Source: a bacterium
GTDB taxonomy: Bacteria; Desulfobacterota; Binatia; Binatales; Binataceae
DNA length: 37,474 bases
Reading direction: 5' to 3'
Assembly: GCA_014896235.1 (NCBI GenBank)
Contig: JADBKU010000018.1
Span: forward strand, 77,986-115,459
Of this stretch, positions 24,934 through 33,111 are shown one piece after another. The notes beneath the pieces were generated by a model, which ran no database searches, had not been told where the DNA came from, and saw only the letters and a list, made by a program, of their open reading frames with translations. The translations under genes and the position numbers were made by a program. Within the stretch, counting starts at the first letter, position 1. Every line of letters begins with the position of its first letter.

Positions 24934-25833
24934 ATGGGGATTTCGATCTTTCCAATCACCGAATCATTCGCCGCCGAGATCGGCGACGTCGATCTCGCCG
25001 CGCCGCTCGCGCCGGCGGAGCTCGCCGCGATCAAGCAGGCGTTCTGGACCTATGCCGTCCTGATCTTTCCCGCGCAAACCCTGACCGAACAGCAGCACCT
25101 CGATTTCGCCGCCCATTTCGGACCGCTGGAAACCAGCGTCGCCGCACTCAACGGAAAGGCTCGGCTGCGCCTGCGCGCGGATCTGGCTGACGTTTCGAAC
25201 CTGAACTCGCGCAACGAAATTTGGGGGAAAGACAGCCGGACGCGGATGATTCAGTTGGGCAATCGGCTCTGGCACACCGACAGCTCGTTTAAGTATCTGC
25301 CGGCCCGCGCGTCGCTCCTTTACGCGCGCAAGATTCCGCCCATCGGCGGCCATACCGAATTCGCCGATCTGCGCGCCGCCTATGATGCGCTGCCGGACGA
25401 AGTCAAAGCGCGGCTCGAAGGATTGATCGCCGAGCATTCTCTCGCCAATTCCCGCCTGCGCACGGGATTCACGAATTTCACCGACGCGGAACGCGCGGGA
25501 TTGCCGCCCGTGCCGCAACTGATAGTTCGCACGCTTCCCGAAACCAATCGCAAGACGCTCTACGTCGCTTCGCATGCGGGCCGGATTTTCGGCCTTCCGG
25601 ACGCGGATGGCCGCGCCTTGATCGACCAGCTTATCGAACACGCCACTCAGCGCCGCTTCGTTTATACTCATCGCTGGCGGGTCGGCGACCTCGTGATGTG
25701 GGACGATCGCTGCACGATGCATCGCGGCACGGAATTCGACGATTTGCGCTGGACGCGCGACATGCAACGCGCGACCGTCTCCGATGTCGCCAATTCATGC
25801 GAGCAGGAATCCGTCGCCATCCCCGCGGCATGA
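24934..25833 (+). CDS. TauD/TfdA-family 2-oxoglutarate-dependent dioxygenase
   Basis: 299 residues from the ATG at 24934 (MGISIFPITESFAAEIGDVDL); a longer in-frame stretch back to 24529 is antisense shadow of the flavoprotein gene. Non-heme iron(II)/2-oxoglutarate dioxygenase: metal ligands His114 and Asp116 in LWHTDSSF and His263 in CTMHRGTEFDD, and Arg279 (MQRATV) for the oxoglutarate carboxylate. HTDSSFKYLPARASLLYARKIPPIGGHTEFADL resembles the TfdA (2,4-D dioxygenase) branch more than TauD. Substrates in this branch include aryloxyacids and alkyl sulfonates; the actual one is unknown. The following nitronate-monooxygenase-like gene starts 45 bp later, and the two could be co-expressed. Confidence 0.92.
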   Translation: MGISIFPITESFAAEIGDVDLAAPLAPAELAAIKQAFWTYAVLIFPAQTLTEQQHLDFAAHFGPLETSVAALNGKARLRLRADLADVSNLNSRNEIWGKDSRTRMIQLGNRLWHTDSSFKYLPARASLLYARKIPPIGGHTEFADLRAAYDALPDEVKARLEGLIAEHSLANSRLRTGFTNFTDAERAGLPPVPQLIVRTLPETNRKTLYVASHAGRIFGLPDADGRALIDQLIEHATQRRFVYTHRWRVGDLVMWDDRCTMHRGTEFDDLRWTRDMQRATVSDVANSCEQESVAIPAA

Positions 25834-25878
25834 ATCGCGCGCCCGGATTATTCCAACTGTGAAAGCTTAAAGGCCCAG

Positions 25879-26850
25879 ATGCCTCTATCCGCTAAAATTA
25901 ACGACCGGCTGCGCCTGCCGCTTATCGCCGCGCCGATGTTGCGCGTGTCGGGACCGGAACTCGCCATCGCCGCCTGCCGCGCCGGCGTAATCGGCGCATT
26001 TCCGGTCGCGAACGCGCGCTCGGTCGAAGGCCTTGAATTGTGGTTGCGGCAAATCCGCGCCGCGCTCGACGCGCCTTCGGCCTGGAATCCGGAACGCCCG
26101 CCCGCTCCGTTCTGCCCAAATTTGATTATCAAGCGTCCGCAATTGCGCGAAGAACTCGCTTGCCTCGTGCGGCATCGCGTCGAAATCGCGATCACCAGCG
26201 TCGGTTCGCCGGTTTCCGCAATCCCTCCGCTGCACGACATTGGATGCCTGGTTTTTGCCGACGTCGCGACGCTCGCGCACGCCGAAAAGGCGATCGCCGC
26301 GGGCGTCGACGGCCTGGTGCTGCTGACCGCCGGAGCTGGAGGACAAACCGGCTGGATGAATCCGTTGGCGTTCGTGCGCGCCGTTCGCGGCCTTTACGAC
26401 GGTCCGATCGTGCTCGCCGGCGGCATCGCGGACGGCCACGCATTATGGGCGGCGCGCGTGATGGGTTGCGACCTCGCGTACATGGGCACGAAATTTATCG
26501 CCACTCACGAAAGTCTCGCGCAGCCCGAATACAAAAAGATGCTCGTACAATCGTCGATGGACGAGGTAACGCTGACGCGGGCGTTTACCGGCCTCGATAC
26601 GAATATGCTCACGCGATCGATTGTCGAAGCGGGCTTGGATCCGAAAAATCTGCCGGAGCGCATCTCGAACGAAGCGGCGGCTGAAATTTTCGGGCCCGGC
26701 GCCACGGCAGGCCAGCGCCGATGGCAGGACGTATGGAGCGCCGGGCATAGCGTGAGCGGCGTGGATCAAATCCGGACAGCCGCGGAACTAATCGAAATGA
26801 CCGCGCGGGAATACCAGACCGCGCGCGCAGAAACGCAGCGCCTCCGCTAG
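25879..26850 (+). CDS. Nitronate monooxygenase-family protein with Gln at the catalytic-His site
   Basis: 323-residue FMN TIM-barrel protein. The N-terminal RLRLPLIAAPMLRVSGPELAIAACRAG and the GGIADGHALWAARVMGCDLAYMGTKFIAT stretch are family hallmarks. At the motif that normally reads AGGH, this protein has GAGGQTG (Gln156), so the catalytic histidine of classical nitronate monooxygenase is missing. A different chemistry (for example enoyl reductase-like or dehydrogenase) is possible. It follows the TfdA-like gene on the same strand and ends in a hairpin at 26861-26883. The paralogue at 1471-2490 retains the histidine. Confidence 0.85.
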   Translation: MPLSAKINDRLRLPLIAAPMLRVSGPELAIAACRAGVIGAFPVANARSVEGLELWLRQIRAALDAPSAWNPERPPAPFCPNLIIKRPQLREELACLVRHRVEIAITSVGSPVSAIPPLHDIGCLVFADVATLAHAEKAIAAGVDGLVLLTAGAGGQTGWMNPLAFVRAVRGLYDGPIVLAGGIADGHALWAARVMGCDLAYMGTKFIATHESLAQPEYKKMLVQSSMDEVTLTRAFTGLDTNMLTRSIVEAGLDPKNLPERISNEAAAEIFGPGATAGQRRWQDVWSAGHSVSGVDQIRTAAELIEMTAREYQTARAETQRLR

Positions 26851-26860
26851 CCGCCGCCGG

Positions 26861-26886
26861 GCCGTCGCGCATCCGGCGACGGCTTT
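26861..26886 (+). terminator. Terminator hairpin after gene 25879-26850
   Basis: Perfect 8-bp stem GCCGTCGC (26861-26868) and GCGACGGC (26876-26883), 7-base loop, then TTTC on the plus strand. It starts 10 bp after the TAG of the plus-strand gene and overlaps the last codons of the convergent CoA-transferase gene. Short T-run, but position is right. Confidence 0.6.
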
Positions 26887-28103
26887 CAGCCGAGCGCTTC
26901 ACTCGCCGCCAAGTCGGCTATCTGATCGTCGCTGTATCCCAGAATGTCCCGCAGGACGTATTCGTTATGCTGTCCCAGCGCCGGCCCCGGCCGTGCGACT
27001 CTGGCCGGCGTCTCCGCTAATCGATAGCGCGAATTTTCCACCCATGTTTCGCCGATCGTCGGATGCGGCACGCGGAGAAAATGCCCGCGATGCCTTAACT
27101 GCGGATCTTCGCTCATGTCCGTCGAATCCTGCACGACATGCGCCGCGATTCCGGCCGCCTGCAGCGCGCGCTCCGCGTCGATCGCTTCCTGCGCGCGCGT
27201 CCACGCCGCGATTTCCGCGTCGATCGCTTCCCGGTTTTTCCTTCGCGCCGCCGCGTCGGCGAAGCGGGCGTCGGCCGCGAGTTCCGCCCGTCCGATCGTA
27301 GAACATAGAGCGCGCCATTGATCGTCGCTGCAGCATGCTATGGCGATCCATCGATCTTCGCCCGCCGCCGGATAGACGCCGTGCGGAGCATAGTTCGGAT
27401 CGAAATTTTCCACCGGCTCGTAATTCGTTCCACTGGCTACGAAGTCCAGAATCGGAGCGGTAAGAAAATGCAAGGCCGACTCCGCCTGCGCCTGATCGAT
27501 ATACTGACCTTCGCCGGTGCGCCGCCGATGGATCAGCGCGGCCATCAGCGCGACCAATCCGAAGCGCGGCGCGATATAATCAGTGTAGGCGCTGAATGGC
27601 CCCGAGGGCGGCCGGTCGGGCCATCCGACCAGCTTATAAAAACCGCACATCGCCGCCGCCAGATTCCCGAATCCGGCGAATCGCGCGAGCGGCCCAGTCT
27701 GACCCATCAGGCACGTGCTCAACATGATCAGATCGGGCTTGATTGCTCGCAACGATTCGTAATCGAAACCCCATCCGCGCATCGCCTTGGGCGAAAACGC
27801 TTCGCATACGACGTCGGCCCATCGCACCAGATCGAGCACGACGCCGCGCGCGGCGGGTTTCGTCAGATCGAGCGAAATCGTCAGTTTGCCCGCATTATTG
27901 TTGGAATTGAGCGCGGAGTGCTCGATGCTCGGATTGTCGTCCTTGAACGGACCCACCGTGCGCGTCGGATCGATCCGGTTCGGCGATTCGATTCGCACCA
28001 CCGTCGCGCCGTAATCCGCCATCGCGCGCGTGATACCGGGCCCGGCCAGCACCCACATGAAGTCGAGAATCTTGACATCCGCAAGCGGCAGTCCGCGCGC
28101 CAT
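26886..28103 (-). CDS. CaiB/BaiF (class III) CoA-transferase, second of pair
   Basis: 405 residues. Class III CoA-transferase moving CoA between carboxylates through an enzyme aspartyl-CoA intermediate. The N-terminal Rossmann-like part begins LADVKILDFMWVLAGPGITRAMADYGATVVRIESP. The catalytic aspartate is most likely Asp175 in AYTDYIAPRFG. The middle GEGQYIDQAQAESALHFL and the C-terminal interlocking helix are typical. Its ATG overlaps the stop of the upstream CoA-transferase (TGATG at 28103), so the two are translationally coupled, as in heteromeric pairs such as BbsEF. The donor and acceptor acids are unknown. Confidence 0.92.
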   Translation of the reverse strand: MARGLPLADVKILDFMWVLAGPGITRAMADYGATVVRIESPNRIDPTRTVGPFKDDNPSIEHSALNSNNNAGKLTISLDLTKPAARGVVLDLVRWADVVCEAFSPKAMRGWGFDYESLRAIKPDLIMLSTCLMGQTGPLARFAGFGNLAAAMCGFYKLVGWPDRPPSGPFSAYTDYIAPRFGLVALMAALIHRRRTGEGQYIDQAQAESALHFLTAPILDFVASGTNYEPVENFDPNYAPHGVYPAAGEDRWIAIACCSDDQWRALCSTIGRAELAADARFADAAARRKNREAIDAEIAAWTRAQEAIDAERALQAAGIAAHVVQDSTDMSEDPQLRHRGHFLRVPHPTIGETWVENSRYRLAETPARVARPGPALGQHNEYVLRDILGYSDDQIADLAASEALG

Positions 28104-29353
28104 CAGATGATCCCCCTTCGCGCCAGCTCCGCGACTCGCGCTTCGCCGAGCGCCATTTCGTCAAGATAGATTTCGCGGTTGTGCTCGCCGATTTTCGGCG
28201 GCCGGCGGCGGTACGCGATCGGCGTCGCGCCGAATCGCGCGAACGGCCCCGGATAACGCAGCGCGACGCCTAGTTCGGGATGCTCGACTTCGCGCCAATA
28301 ATCCCGATCGATGAATTGCGGATTCTCCAGCACGTCGCCGATCGTGGCCACCGGCGCGATCAACAGATTATGCTTGCGCGCCGCCTCGAATAATTCGGAC
28401 TTGGTTCGAGACCGGAAAAACGCGGCCACCTGTCCCGTGATCCGTTCATAGGCCGACATCGGCTCGGCGCCGGACAGCAACTGGGCGCCGTATTCGATCC
28501 AATCCTTGTCGCGCGTCGCGTCGTCGCATCCGCCTTCGGCGTGGATATAATCCATCAGCTTGCGCGTGAACGGCCCCAGCGCCGGCCCGAAAAGCATCAC
28601 GCACGAGACCTGGCCGTCCTTCGCCGCCCACACCAGCGGAATCCGGATCGCGCCCATCTTCGCGCCGCCCGCCATTCGGCGCGTCTCGCTGCCGCCGACC
28701 AGCGCCGTCAGCGGCGTCGATTGCGCCGCCAGCGTCACGCTCTCCTGCGCCGCGACGTCGACATGCTGCCCGAAATTCGACTTGAGCCGCTCGTAATAGG
28801 CGATCAGCGCCGCACCCGCCGCATCGACGCTGGCGTGCAGGTACGCTTGCGGCACGCTCATCCGGATCGGCGGACGATCCTCGTCGCCGTAAAGTATCAA
28901 CACGCCGCCCGCCGCCATTATGATCAGGTCGCTGTCTTCGTACGCCGCCTTCGGGCCGGACTGGCCGAACGGCGTGATCGACACATGCACCAGCGCGGGA
29001 TTAACCCGCATCAAATCCGCATGGCCAACTCCGTATCGCGAGAGATGCCCGGGATTGAAAGATTCGATCAGGAAATCCGCGCCGGCCGCCAGCCGGAGCA
29101 GCAGTTCGCGCCCTTCTCCAGTTTCGATATTGAGCGTGATTCCGCGCTTGTTGCGATTGAACGACCACCACAGCACCGACTTGTCCGGCCCCGCCTCACC
29201 CCGGAAATAAGGCGCCATCGCGCGCGCCCGATCTCCGGCCGGCGGCTCGATTTTGATTACATCGGCGCCAAGATCGCCCAAAATCTGGCCGCACAGAAAC
29301 CCGCGCTCGGTCGTGAGGTCGAGAACCCTGCATCCGTCCAGCATCGCGCCCAT
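28103..29353 (-). CDS. CaiB/BaiF (class III) CoA-transferase, first of pair
   Basis: 416 residues. The same family as its downstream partner but clearly diverged: MLDGCRVLDLTTERGFLCGQILGDLGADVIKIEPP, NRNKRGITLNIETGEGRELLLRL, SFNPGHLSRYGVG, HVSITPFGQSGP, and QHVDVAAQESVTLA. The putative nucleophile is Asp177 in YLHASVDAAGAAL. Full length. No strong ribosome site precedes the ATG at 29353, but the VOC gene upstream ends 2 bp before it, so translational coupling is expected. The two differing subunits together probably form one enzyme. Confidence 0.92.
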   Translation of the reverse strand: MGAMLDGCRVLDLTTERGFLCGQILGDLGADVIKIEPPAGDRARAMAPYFRGEAGPDKSVLWWSFNRNKRGITLNIETGEGRELLLRLAAGADFLIESFNPGHLSRYGVGHADLMRVNPALVHVSITPFGQSGPKAAYEDSDLIIMAAGGVLILYGDEDRPPIRMSVPQAYLHASVDAAGAALIAYYERLKSNFGQHVDVAAQESVTLAAQSTPLTALVGGSETRRMAGGAKMGAIRIPLVWAAKDGQVSCVMLFGPALGPFTRKLMDYIHAEGGCDDATRDKDWIEYGAQLLSGAEPMSAYERITGQVAAFFRSRTKSELFEAARKHNLLIAPVATIGDVLENPQFIDRDYWREVEHPELGVALRYPGPFARFGATPIAYRRRPPKIGEHNREIYLDEMALGEARVAELARRGII

Positions 29354-29355
29354 GC

Positions 29356-29817
29356 TTAACCGACCCGCTGATCGAGCTGCAGGATGATTCCGTCCGGATC
29401 CTCGAACAGGCAGGTAAGATATTTGCGCCCCGGCTTTTCACCGTACCCGCCCGAATCGGCTTCGGTCGGCGGCACGAGAATCTTGACGCCCGCCGCCTTG
29501 AGCTTGTCGTGCAGCGCCCGCAGATCGTCCACCCACCACGAAAAATGGGAAATCCCGACTTCGTCCAGCTTGATCGCGTGGCCCGGCGTGCCGCCCGGCA
29601 TTTCGCTCAGCACCAGGAAGCCGCCGCCCGCGCCCGAGCCATAGTGCAGATGGACCGCGCGGCGCCGCCCCTTTTCCGGATTCGCGTACAGGCTCGGCAT
29701 CCCGCCGATCGGCTGCATCGCGTCGTAGCGCACCTCGCAGCCGAGCAGATCGCGGTAAAAGCGCAGCGACCGTTCCATGTCGCGCACGCCCAACGCCACA
29801 TGCGATATTCCGTTCAT
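29356..29817 (-). CDS. VOC-family (glyoxalase/dioxygenase fold) protein
   Basis: 153 residues from the ATG at 29817 (MNGISHVALGVRDMERSLRFY) with GGGGAGG just upstream; the longer frame to 29883 is rejected. Two beta-alpha-beta3 modules of a vicinal-oxygen-chelate protein: His6 in SHVALGV, His in HLHYGSG, the second-module His in ISHFSWWVDD, and Glu in LFEDPDGIILQLDQ as likely metal ligands. Substrates for such single-domain proteins (epimerases, lyases, ring-cleaving enzymes, resistance proteins) cannot be told apart from this sequence. It is first in a transcript with the two CoA-transferases, so a role in the same pathway, for example methylmalonyl-type epimerisation of an acyl-CoA, is a reasonable inference. 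Confidence 0.88.
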   Translation of the reverse strand: MNGISHVALGVRDMERSLRFYRDLLGCEVRYDAMQPIGGMPSLYANPEKGRRRAVHLHYGSGAGGGFLVLSEMPGGTPGHAIKLDEVGISHFSWWVDDLRALHDKLKAAGVKILVPPTEADSGGYGEKPGRKYLTCLFEDPDGIILQLDQRVG

Positions 29818-29892
29818 CGCGGCCTCCCCATGGCTCATTCGCCGGTCGGCGCGATTAGAACGCCAACCGCCGCGGCTTGGCAAGCGCCGCGT

Positions 29893-30321
29893 TCAGTTTG
29901 ATTTGGCGGATTGGGGCGGCTCAGCGTAACTGATCAGTTCCAGCAGATTACCGTCGGGGTCGCGGAAATAGACGCTCATGCCCTTGCCGCGCCCGCCAAT
30001 TCGCATCACCGGACCCTCGATAATCTCGATTCCGTGGCCGCGCAGATGCTCGACCGCAGAAGCGATCGCGCCGGGCCAGACGAAACAGTAATCGCCGCCG
30101 CCGACCATCGGATGCGCCGCCTTCAGCGTGATCCGATTGTCCGGCGGATGAAGGTTGAACTTCTGACGGCCGAAACTGACGCTCACCACCGGCGACTTTC
30201 CCGCGCGCCATTGCTCGAGCCCAAGCGCCCGCGCGCCGAGCACGCGCTGATAAAACTCCACCGCCCGCTCGATATCGCCAACCGGCATCGCCACATGGTC
30301 AAATTCGATTTCGGAAGACAT
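29893..30321 (-). CDS. VOC-family protein, second copy
   Basis: 142 residues from the ATG at 30321 (MSSEIEFDHVAMPVGDIERAVEFY) with GGAG 8 bases upstream; an in-frame extension to 30942 is shadow of the lipoprotein gene. Vicinal-oxygen-chelate fold: His9 in FDHVAMPV, His in FNLHPPDN and Glu in YFRDPDGNLLELISY are consistent metal ligands. The FNLHPPD and SVYFRDPDGNLLELISY stretches are like those of fosfomycin-resistance/ring-cleavage relatives. It lies 75 bp upstream of the first VOC gene, same strand, so it may open the VOC/CoA-transferase operon. Substrate unknown. Confidence 0.85.
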   Translation of the reverse strand: MSSEIEFDHVAMPVGDIERAVEFYQRVLGARALGLEQWRAGKSPVVSVSFGRQKFNLHPPDNRITLKAAHPMVGGGDYCFVWPGAIASAVEHLRGHGIEIIEGPVMRIGGRGKGMSVYFRDPDGNLLELISYAEPPQSAKSN

Positions 30322-30362
30322 CCGCCGCTCCAGTCGCGCGACCGTCCCGCCCGCATCGCCGC

Positions 30363-31361
30363 TTACGGCGCGCTCTGCTGCTGATGGAGCATGTCGCTGA
30401 TCGCCGTATTCAACCGGTCGATCGTCTCCTGCTGCTCCTGAATCTGGTTCTGAATTTCGAAATCGGTCGCCGGAGCGCCCGCGTCCGGCGCCGCCGCTTT
30501 CGCGCTCGTGGCGCCAGCCCCCGCCGCGCCGTTCGCGGACGCCGCGGTTTTCGTCACCGCAGGCCCATTTGGATTGGCGCCTGGCGCGGGCGCGATTTGA
30601 TTGAGCATCTGCGCGCGCTGCTCGTCGCATTGTTCGGCGGTCAGCTCCTCGCGGTCGCACTGATGCTGGATCAGCTCGCTCAACTCGCTCTTGAGACTCG
30701 CGATTTCGGCGGCCTGGTTGGCGATCTGTTTCGTCAAGTCCTCCTGGAACGCCTGCCGTTGCTGCTGATGCTTCACCGCAAGGATTCCGGCCTCCGTGGA
30801 GGCGCCAAAGTACCCGCCCATCATCGCGCCCGTCGCGCTGTTCTGCCCGCTCAGCAGGCCGCCGACCAGGGTGCCCGTCATGCCGCCGGCCGCCACCGCG
30901 CCCATCGAGTCGAGCGCCGCCGGCGCGGCGCGCACCGCGCACTCCGCGGTCTCGCCTTTCTGCATCCGCACCGCCTCGCCAGAAACCGCAACTTCGGTGC
31001 CGACTTCATTCTGATGTTTCACGACGTCGACCACCGCATCGACGTCGTCGCCAAATTTCTGCTGTGCAAGGTCTCGCAGCCGCGCGTAGGTTTTGGAGTC
31101 GTCGGGGTCGATCACTGATTGGAAGTAGGGTTCCTTGAACCCGACCTCGCCCAGATCGTGATAGCAGGTCTCCGGCAGCCGCCCGCTGGTGACATAAATG
31201 TGATGGTCACCGCGCGCCGACGCGTGTCCCCCGGCTCCCTGCGCGACCACTTGCACTGGCTGCGCCGGCTGCTTCGACGCGCACCCCGCCGCCAGCGCGA
31301 TCGCGGCCATCGCCGCGAACGGCGCGCCAATCCAGCCATTTCGTCGCCTGAACCGCTTCAT
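30363..31361 (-). CDS. Envelope lipoprotein with glycine zipper and coiled coil
   Basis: 332 residues of no recognised named family. The N-terminus MKRFRRRNGW... is a signal sequence ending LAAGC, lipidated at Cys27. A small alpha/beta domain at about 53-135 (HDLGEVGF, DDVDAVVDVV, VSGEAVRMQ) recalls YbjQ/RcsF-like surface domains, which is inference. A glycine-zipper membrane segment at 153-193 (GAVAAGGMTGTLVGGLL, GAMMGGYFGA) is followed by a coiled coil at about 197-235 and a Pro/Ala-rich linker. A final short helix (QNQIQEQQETIDRLNTAIS) lies at about 305-325. Glycine-zipper lipoproteins usually sit in or under the outer membrane. The gene is minus strand, 41 bp upstream of the second VOC gene, but the functional link is unclear. 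Confidence 0.72.
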   Translation of the reverse strand: MKRFRRRNGWIGAPFAAMAAIALAAGCASKQPAQPVQVVAQGAGGHASARGDHHIYVTSGRLPETCYHDLGEVGFKEPYFQSVIDPDDSKTYARLRDLAQQKFGDDVDAVVDVVKHQNEVGTEVAVSGEAVRMQKGETAECAVRAAPAALDSMGAVAAGGMTGTLVGGLLSGQNSATGAMMGGYFGASTEAGILAVKHQQQRQAFQEDLTKQIANQAAEIASLKSELSELIQHQCDREELTAEQCDEQRAQMLNQIAPAPGANPNGPAVTKTAASANGAAGAGATSAKAAAPDAGAPATDFEIQNQIQEQQETIDRLNTAISDMLHQQQSAP

Positions 31362-31552
31362 AATCGTCGCCGCGATGCGCTTCTGCGGCCGTTACGCCAT
31401 CATGCGCGAACTTCCGCCAAAAGCGAAGCCGTCTTTAGCCTCGGGTGATGCTTCATCTGAAATCGCGGACAGAGCCGCGCCGCGTCCGCGGCACGTCGCG
31501 GGGCGGTTCCGTCCCTGGGGGAGCCTTGAGGCGTGGTTATTGAGCGCCTTGG

Positions 31553-31738
31553 TCATAGCCGCAGAAGGAATCTGAAGTAGCAAGCCGCGAACACCAGAAC
31601 AATGCCAATATTCACCGCGAAGCGTTCCCAGAATCGGTTTCTGAAGAACCCGAAATCCACGCCGACTGTGATGGCTACCATCGCCGCCACGTAAAGCGCG
31701 ACAGCTATCTGTTTGCCAATTCCAGCGGGAATCGCCAT
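31553..31738 (-). CDS. Small two-helix membrane protein
   Basis: 61 residues from the ATG at 31738 (MAIPAGIGKQIAVALYV), preceded by GGAGAA; an ATG at 31765 adds 9 polar residues and lacks a ribosome site. Two hydrophobic segments at about 8-27 (QIAVALYVAAMVAITVGVDF) and 37-57 (RFAVNIGIVLVFAACYF) with a short basic hairpin between them (FRNRFWER), predicting a helical hairpin in the inner membrane. Similar short proteins with this layout are widespread and unnamed. No operon partner; function unknown. Confidence 0.72.
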   Translation of the reverse strand: MAIPAGIGKQIAVALYVAAMVAITVGVDFGFFRNRFWERFAVNIGIVLVFAACYFRFLLRL

Positions 31739-31860
31739 CTGCAGTTCTCCATCAGCCGGTCCCATGTCCGCCGGCAGGCATAGGAATGCCGCGCAACACT
31801 ACCCGGCCGCGCCGCGGCGCCTTGCCTCGCCCGCGTCCGGTTGGTTAACCTGCTTGAGTT

Positions 31861-32343
31861 TTGAACGGTAACAAATTCCTTGCGATGGTTGTGGCGGCGA
31901 TTCTCTTGATCGCTGCCCGTTCCGCGCGCGCCGCCGATGCGGCTCCGCCGCCACTCAACGTGGTGGTCGATTGCCACTGCCCCGACGTGGTCGGCCAGAA
32001 GTTTTGCGCCGCGCTCAAGGACAAGATCGGCGCGACCAAATCGTTCCATCTGGCGGCCGCCACGAGCGGGCTGGGGATGGCCGTGCATGTGTCGTCGATC
32101 GACATGTGGCGCGGCATCAACGACCAGTTGATCGATCGGATGTCCGCCATCTCGATCGCCTTCACCATCTTTTCCGATCAATTGCCGGGCGAAATTTACG
32201 AGGACTCGTCCGTCTTCCGCGTCGGCATCGACACTACCGGCAAGATGAGCGGCCAAATCGTCGCCGCGCTCAGTCAAATCGAAACGGTCAACGCCGTCTC
32301 GCTCGCGCAACTGCGCGCCGCGGCCAAACACGCCGCGCATTGA
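31861..32343 (+). CDS. Hypothetical secreted protein
   Basis: 160 residues from a TTG at 31861 (MNGNKFLAMVVAAILLIAARSARA); starting at the ATG at 31885 would remove the basic N-region of the signal peptide, so TTG is preferred. The signal peptide ends ARA at about residue 24, giving a periplasmic mature protein of about 136 residues. Three Cys cluster near its start (DCHCPDVVGQKFC). A mixed alpha/beta domain follows with repeated AIS/IAFTIFSDQLP segments. No family recognised. It stands on the plus strand between minus-strand genes. Confidence 0.65.
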   Translation: MNGNKFLAMVVAAILLIAARSARAADAAPPPLNVVVDCHCPDVVGQKFCAALKDKIGATKSFHLAAATSGLGMAVHVSSIDMWRGINDQLIDRMSAISIAFTIFSDQLPGEIYEDSSVFRVGIDTTGKMSGQIVAALSQIETVNAVSLAQLRAAAKHAAH

Positions 32344-32352
32344 CGCGCGCCC

Positions 32353-33111
32353 TCAGCGCCCCTTCCAATTCGGCGGGCGCTTCTCCGCGAACGCCCGCGC
32401 GCCCTCGCGCGCGTCGTCGGTGGTCTGCAGCCACAAATAATTTTCGCGTTCGAGCTTGAGGCCCTCCTCCAACGGAAGGTCGAGGCCGCCCATCGCGACC
32501 CGCTTGATCCGCCGCACCGCGAGCGGCGCGCTCTTGCAGATTTCCGCGGCGATCTCCTCGCACTTCGCCATCAGCCGCTCCATCGGTACGACGTAATCGA
32601 CCAGTCCCAGCCTGAGCGCCTCGTCCGCGCCGATCCGGTTTCCCGTGTACAGCATCTCCAGTGCCCGGCCGAGCGGAATCAGCCGCGGCAGCCGCTGCGT
32701 TCCGCCGCCTCCCGGCAGCCATCCGAGCCGCACCTCGCCAAGGCCAAACTGCGCATGCGCCGCCGCCACCCGGATATCGCATCCCAACGCCTGTTCCAGC
32801 CCGCCGCCGTTGGCGTGCCCGTTGATCGCCGCGATTATCGGCTTGTCGATCTGATGCATCAGCATGAACGGCGAATCCGGCGGCTCCTCGCCCGGCCGCG
32901 CGACGTAGTTGTCCTTGATATCGCTGCCCGCGCAGAACGCGCGTTCGCCCGCGCCGGTCATGATTGCGACCCGCAGATTGTCGTCCGCGCTGAATTCGCG
33001 CCAGATTCGCGACAGCATCCCGTAGGTCTCGAAATCGCACGCATTCAGCCGTTCCGGCCGATTTATCGTCACGTACGCGACGTGGCCCCGCTTCTCGAAA
33101 ATCACTTTCAT
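32353..33111 (-). CDS. Enoyl-CoA hydratase (crotonase), both catalytic Glu present
   Basis: 252 residues. True hydratase-type crotonase: oxyanion-hole GERAFCAGSDIKDNY and GHANGGG stretches, the first catalytic Glu in GGLEQALGCD and the second in FGLGEVRLGWLPGGGGTQRLPR. It adds water to an enoyl-CoA, or serves a related reaction, in the cytoplasm. The ATG at 33111 has GGGGGAGAA upstream and overlaps the benzoate-CoA ligase gene by 4 bp, so the two are translationally coupled. In the box pathway an enoyl-CoA hydratase is needed after BoxC and the semialdehyde dehydrogenase to process 3,4-dehydroadipyl-CoA. This gene is a good candidate for that step, by context only. Confidence 0.92.
   Translation of the reverse strand: MKVIFEKRGHVAYVTINRPERLNACDFETYGMLSRIWREFSADDNLRVAIMTGAGERAFCAGSDIKDNYVARPGEEPPDSPFMLMHQIDKPIIAAINGHANGGGLEQALGCDIRVAAAHAQFGLGEVRLGWLPGGGGTQRLPRLIPLGRALEMLYTGNRIGADEALRLGLVDYVVPMERLMAKCEEIAAEICKSAPLAVRRIKRVAMGGLDLPLEEGLKLERENYLWLQTTDDAREGARAFAEKRPPNWKGR

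Noticed and set aside
30322..30942. N-terminal extension of the second VOC protein
   Set aside because: Shadow of the lipoprotein gene in another frame.
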